Part shown: positions 4,443 to 5,699 of the stretch, one piece after another
How the letters are laid out: the number at the start of each line of letters is the position of its first letter
Numbering within the stretch: position 1 is the first letter of the stretch
NCBI GenBank assembly: GCA_001796495.1
Contig: MGMR01000033.1
Location: forward strand, 1 to 5,699
Direction of reading: 5' to 3'
DNA length: 5,699 nucleotides
Origin: Chloroflexi bacterium RBG_13_51_18
GTDB taxonomy: Bacteria; Chloroflexota; Dehalococcoidia; Dehalococcoidales; RBG-16-60-22
The notes under the pieces: generated by a model
Database searches by the model: none
What the model saw: the letters and a program-made list of their open reading frames with translations, nothing else
Told to the model about the DNA's origin: nothing
Program-made: the position numbers and the translations under genes

Positions 4443-5699
4443 TTATTTTTCAGGCCGGGCTGCCAGCTGTGCAATCACTCCGCCCAAACCCAGCGCTGTA
4501 AATATAATGAATCCCGTCCTGACGCTTGAAAGAAATCCCGGATAGTAAACCGGGGTTATTTCCGCGCCGCCGATGTACAGCGAGAACAATATCATTGTGA
4601 TGCCCATGCTCAGCATCATCCCCGCCGTACGCATTGTGCCGAGCGTGCCGGAAGCCACCCCCAGTGTCCGGCTTTCCACCGACCCCATGATAGTGTTGGT
4701 GTTGGGTGAAACAAACAGCCCGATACCGGTGCCGTATATCCCCAGGGACATGATGATATACCAGAGCGGAGTTTCATTGCCGAGGAAAATCAGCATTATC
4801 ACCGCCGCGCAGTTCAAAGCCATACCGGCAGTAGCCACCAGTCTTGGTTCGAACCTTTGCGAAATATATCCGGACAACAGGGTGAAGATAGTCATCAATA
4901 CCGACGATACTACGAGGACCAGTCCGGCTTCATCCGGCTTCATCGACTTAATATATTGCAGGTATAGGCTCAACAGGAAATTAACGGCGAATGTTGAAAT
5001 ATATGTAATAAGCGCTGCCAGGTTGGAAAACAAAAAGACCCGGTTCCGGCGGAAAAGGGTCAGGTCGAATACCGGGCTGGGTACTCTGAGCTCCCACCAG
5101 ACGAAGAAAATCATACCCAGCAAACCAACCGTGAAGAGAATAATACCGCTAATCGTCGGCAGGCTGGAAAAGCCGTACATGAAGAGGGCAATGGCGATGA
5201 TGTATGCAATAGAGCCAGTGACATCGAACTTCTCCCCCTCGGCTTCACGCCATTCTGCCTTCAGTCCCCAGAAGACAAGTATTATCAGTAAAATGCCCAG
5301 TATGCCGCTAAGGAAGAAGATGCTCTGCCATCCCAGGTGCTCGGTCATCACCCCGCCGATAAGCGGCCCCAGGGATAGTCCAAGGTATGTCCCCGACTGG
5401 CTGATGCCGAGGGCTTTGCCCCTTTCCTCCCGGGAGAAAACGGAGGAAAGAATAGCCACGCTGTTGTTGAAGGTCATACCTGAGCCTAATCCCTGGAAGA
5501 CCCGGCTGATAATCAGCATCGGTACGGAGTTGGCAAATCCCCCCATGAACGAGGCTAAAGAGGCTACTACTAAACCTATTATAAAAAGTTTCTTGCGTCC
5601 GAAAATATCGGAAAGACGCCCGAACGGCACCTGTACCATTGCTATCGCCAGGAAATAGGACGTGCTTACCCAGGTCATCATTACCGCTTCCATATTGAA
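4443..5699 (-). CDS. DHA2-family (EmrB/QacA-like) MFS drug:H+ antiporter, N-terminus outside the window
   Basis: The frame stays open to the right edge and the first visible residues, FNMEAVMMTWVSTSYFLA, match the region just after TM1 in DHA2 exporters (usually ...EFNMS...WV.T.Y.LA). About 30-40 residues with TM1 therefore lie beyond 5699. ATG 5693 has no room for a visible ribosome binding site and is probably internal. Counting from that Met, motif A is FGRLSDIFGRKK (24-35) and motif B is ISRVFQGLGSGM (62-73, with R64). The antiporter motif C is YLGLSLGPLIGG (103-114), and the late segment MGSVESRTLGVASGTLGT (336-353) is typical of 14-TM members. It would expel drugs or other amphiphiles using the proton gradient; the substrate is unknown. 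The last residues are ARPEK, then TAA. The 136 bp after it hold a weak hairpin candidate (around 4413-4438) with a T-run several bases later, not a convincing terminator, so some readthrough into the antiporter gene is possible. Confidence 0.9.
   Translation of the reverse strand, partial: FNMEAVMMTWVSTSYFLAIAMVQVPFGRLSDIFGRKKLFIIGLVVASLASFMGGFANSVPMLIISRVFQGLGSGMTFNNSVAILSSVFSREERGKALGISQSGTYLGLSLGPLIGGVMTEHLGWQSIFFLSGILGILLIILVFWGLKAEWREAEGEKFDVTGSIAYIIAIALFMYGFSSLPTISGIILFTVGLLGMIFFVWWELRVPSPVFDLTLFRRNRVFLFSNLAALITYISTFAVNFLLSLYLQYIKSMKPDEAGLVLVVSSVLMTIFTLLSGYISQRFEPRLVATAGMALNCAAVIMLIFLGNETPLWYIIMSLGIYGTGIGLFVSPNTNTIMGSVESRTLGVASGTLGTMRTAGMMLSMGITMILFSLYIGGAEITPVYYPGFLSSVRTGFIIFTALGLGGVIAQLAARPEK

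Noticed and set aside
4573..5658. 361-codon open frame on the + strand
   Set aside because: It is fully antisense to the DHA2 transporter gene, has no ribosome binding site or recognisable domain, and its residue composition (many Pro, Ser, Arg, Ile) is that of a reverse-strand shadow.

Overview
The window starts with the last ~50 nt of a 23S rRNA gene on the + strand and ends inside a major facilitator transporter gene on the - strand. The organism is clearly bacterial: near-consensus AGGAGG ribosome binding sites, a lipobox lipoprotein and a typical 23S 3' end. GC is about 50-55% in the main genes. The 23S end with no adjacent 5S gene, the short repeat-like lipoprotein and the dispersed-looking palindromic intergenic repeat would fit a Chloroflexota/Dehalococcoidia-type genome, but this is a weak inference without a search.

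Layout. (1) 1-145: 23S rRNA 3' end, a short AT-rich spacer and a strong intrinsic terminator; no 5S rRNA follows. (2) 159-572 (+): a small lipoprotein with a beta-sandwich-like mature domain. Its ribosome binding site sits directly on the terminator's U-tract, so it has no room for its own promoter downstream of the terminator. A 15-bp direct repeat of the terminator's 3' arm brackets the gene. (3) 636-926 (-): a small, AT-rich, TTG-started putative zinc-binding protein with a good sigma-70-type promoter. (4) 927-1260: a gene-free stretch holding that promoter and a ~126-bp GC-rich palindromic element that resembles a miniature mobile or REP-type repeat, flanked by a 7-bp direct repeat. (5) 4306 down to 1261 (-): a probable three-gene unit, Kef-type cation/H+ antiporter, then a beta-hydroxyacid dehydrogenase, then a small cupin, with gaps of 57 and 31 bp. 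(6) 4443 to the right edge (-): a DHA2-type (EmrB/QacA-like) 14-TM drug/H+ antiporter missing its N-terminus.

How the parts may work together. The dehydrogenase and cupin are very likely co-transcribed, and the pair suggests turnover of a small hydroxy- or keto-acid, with the substrate unknown. The Kef antiporter upstream has an NAD(H)-binding RCK domain and may share their transcript from an extended -10 promoter at 4341-4349. Co-transcription does not prove a common pathway. The MFS exporter lies upstream on the same strand but is separated by 136 bp containing that promoter.

I see no convincing undescribed multi-gene system. The most notable points are the palindromic element, the rRNA-terminator/lipoprotein arrangement, and the AT-rich zinc-finger-like orphan.
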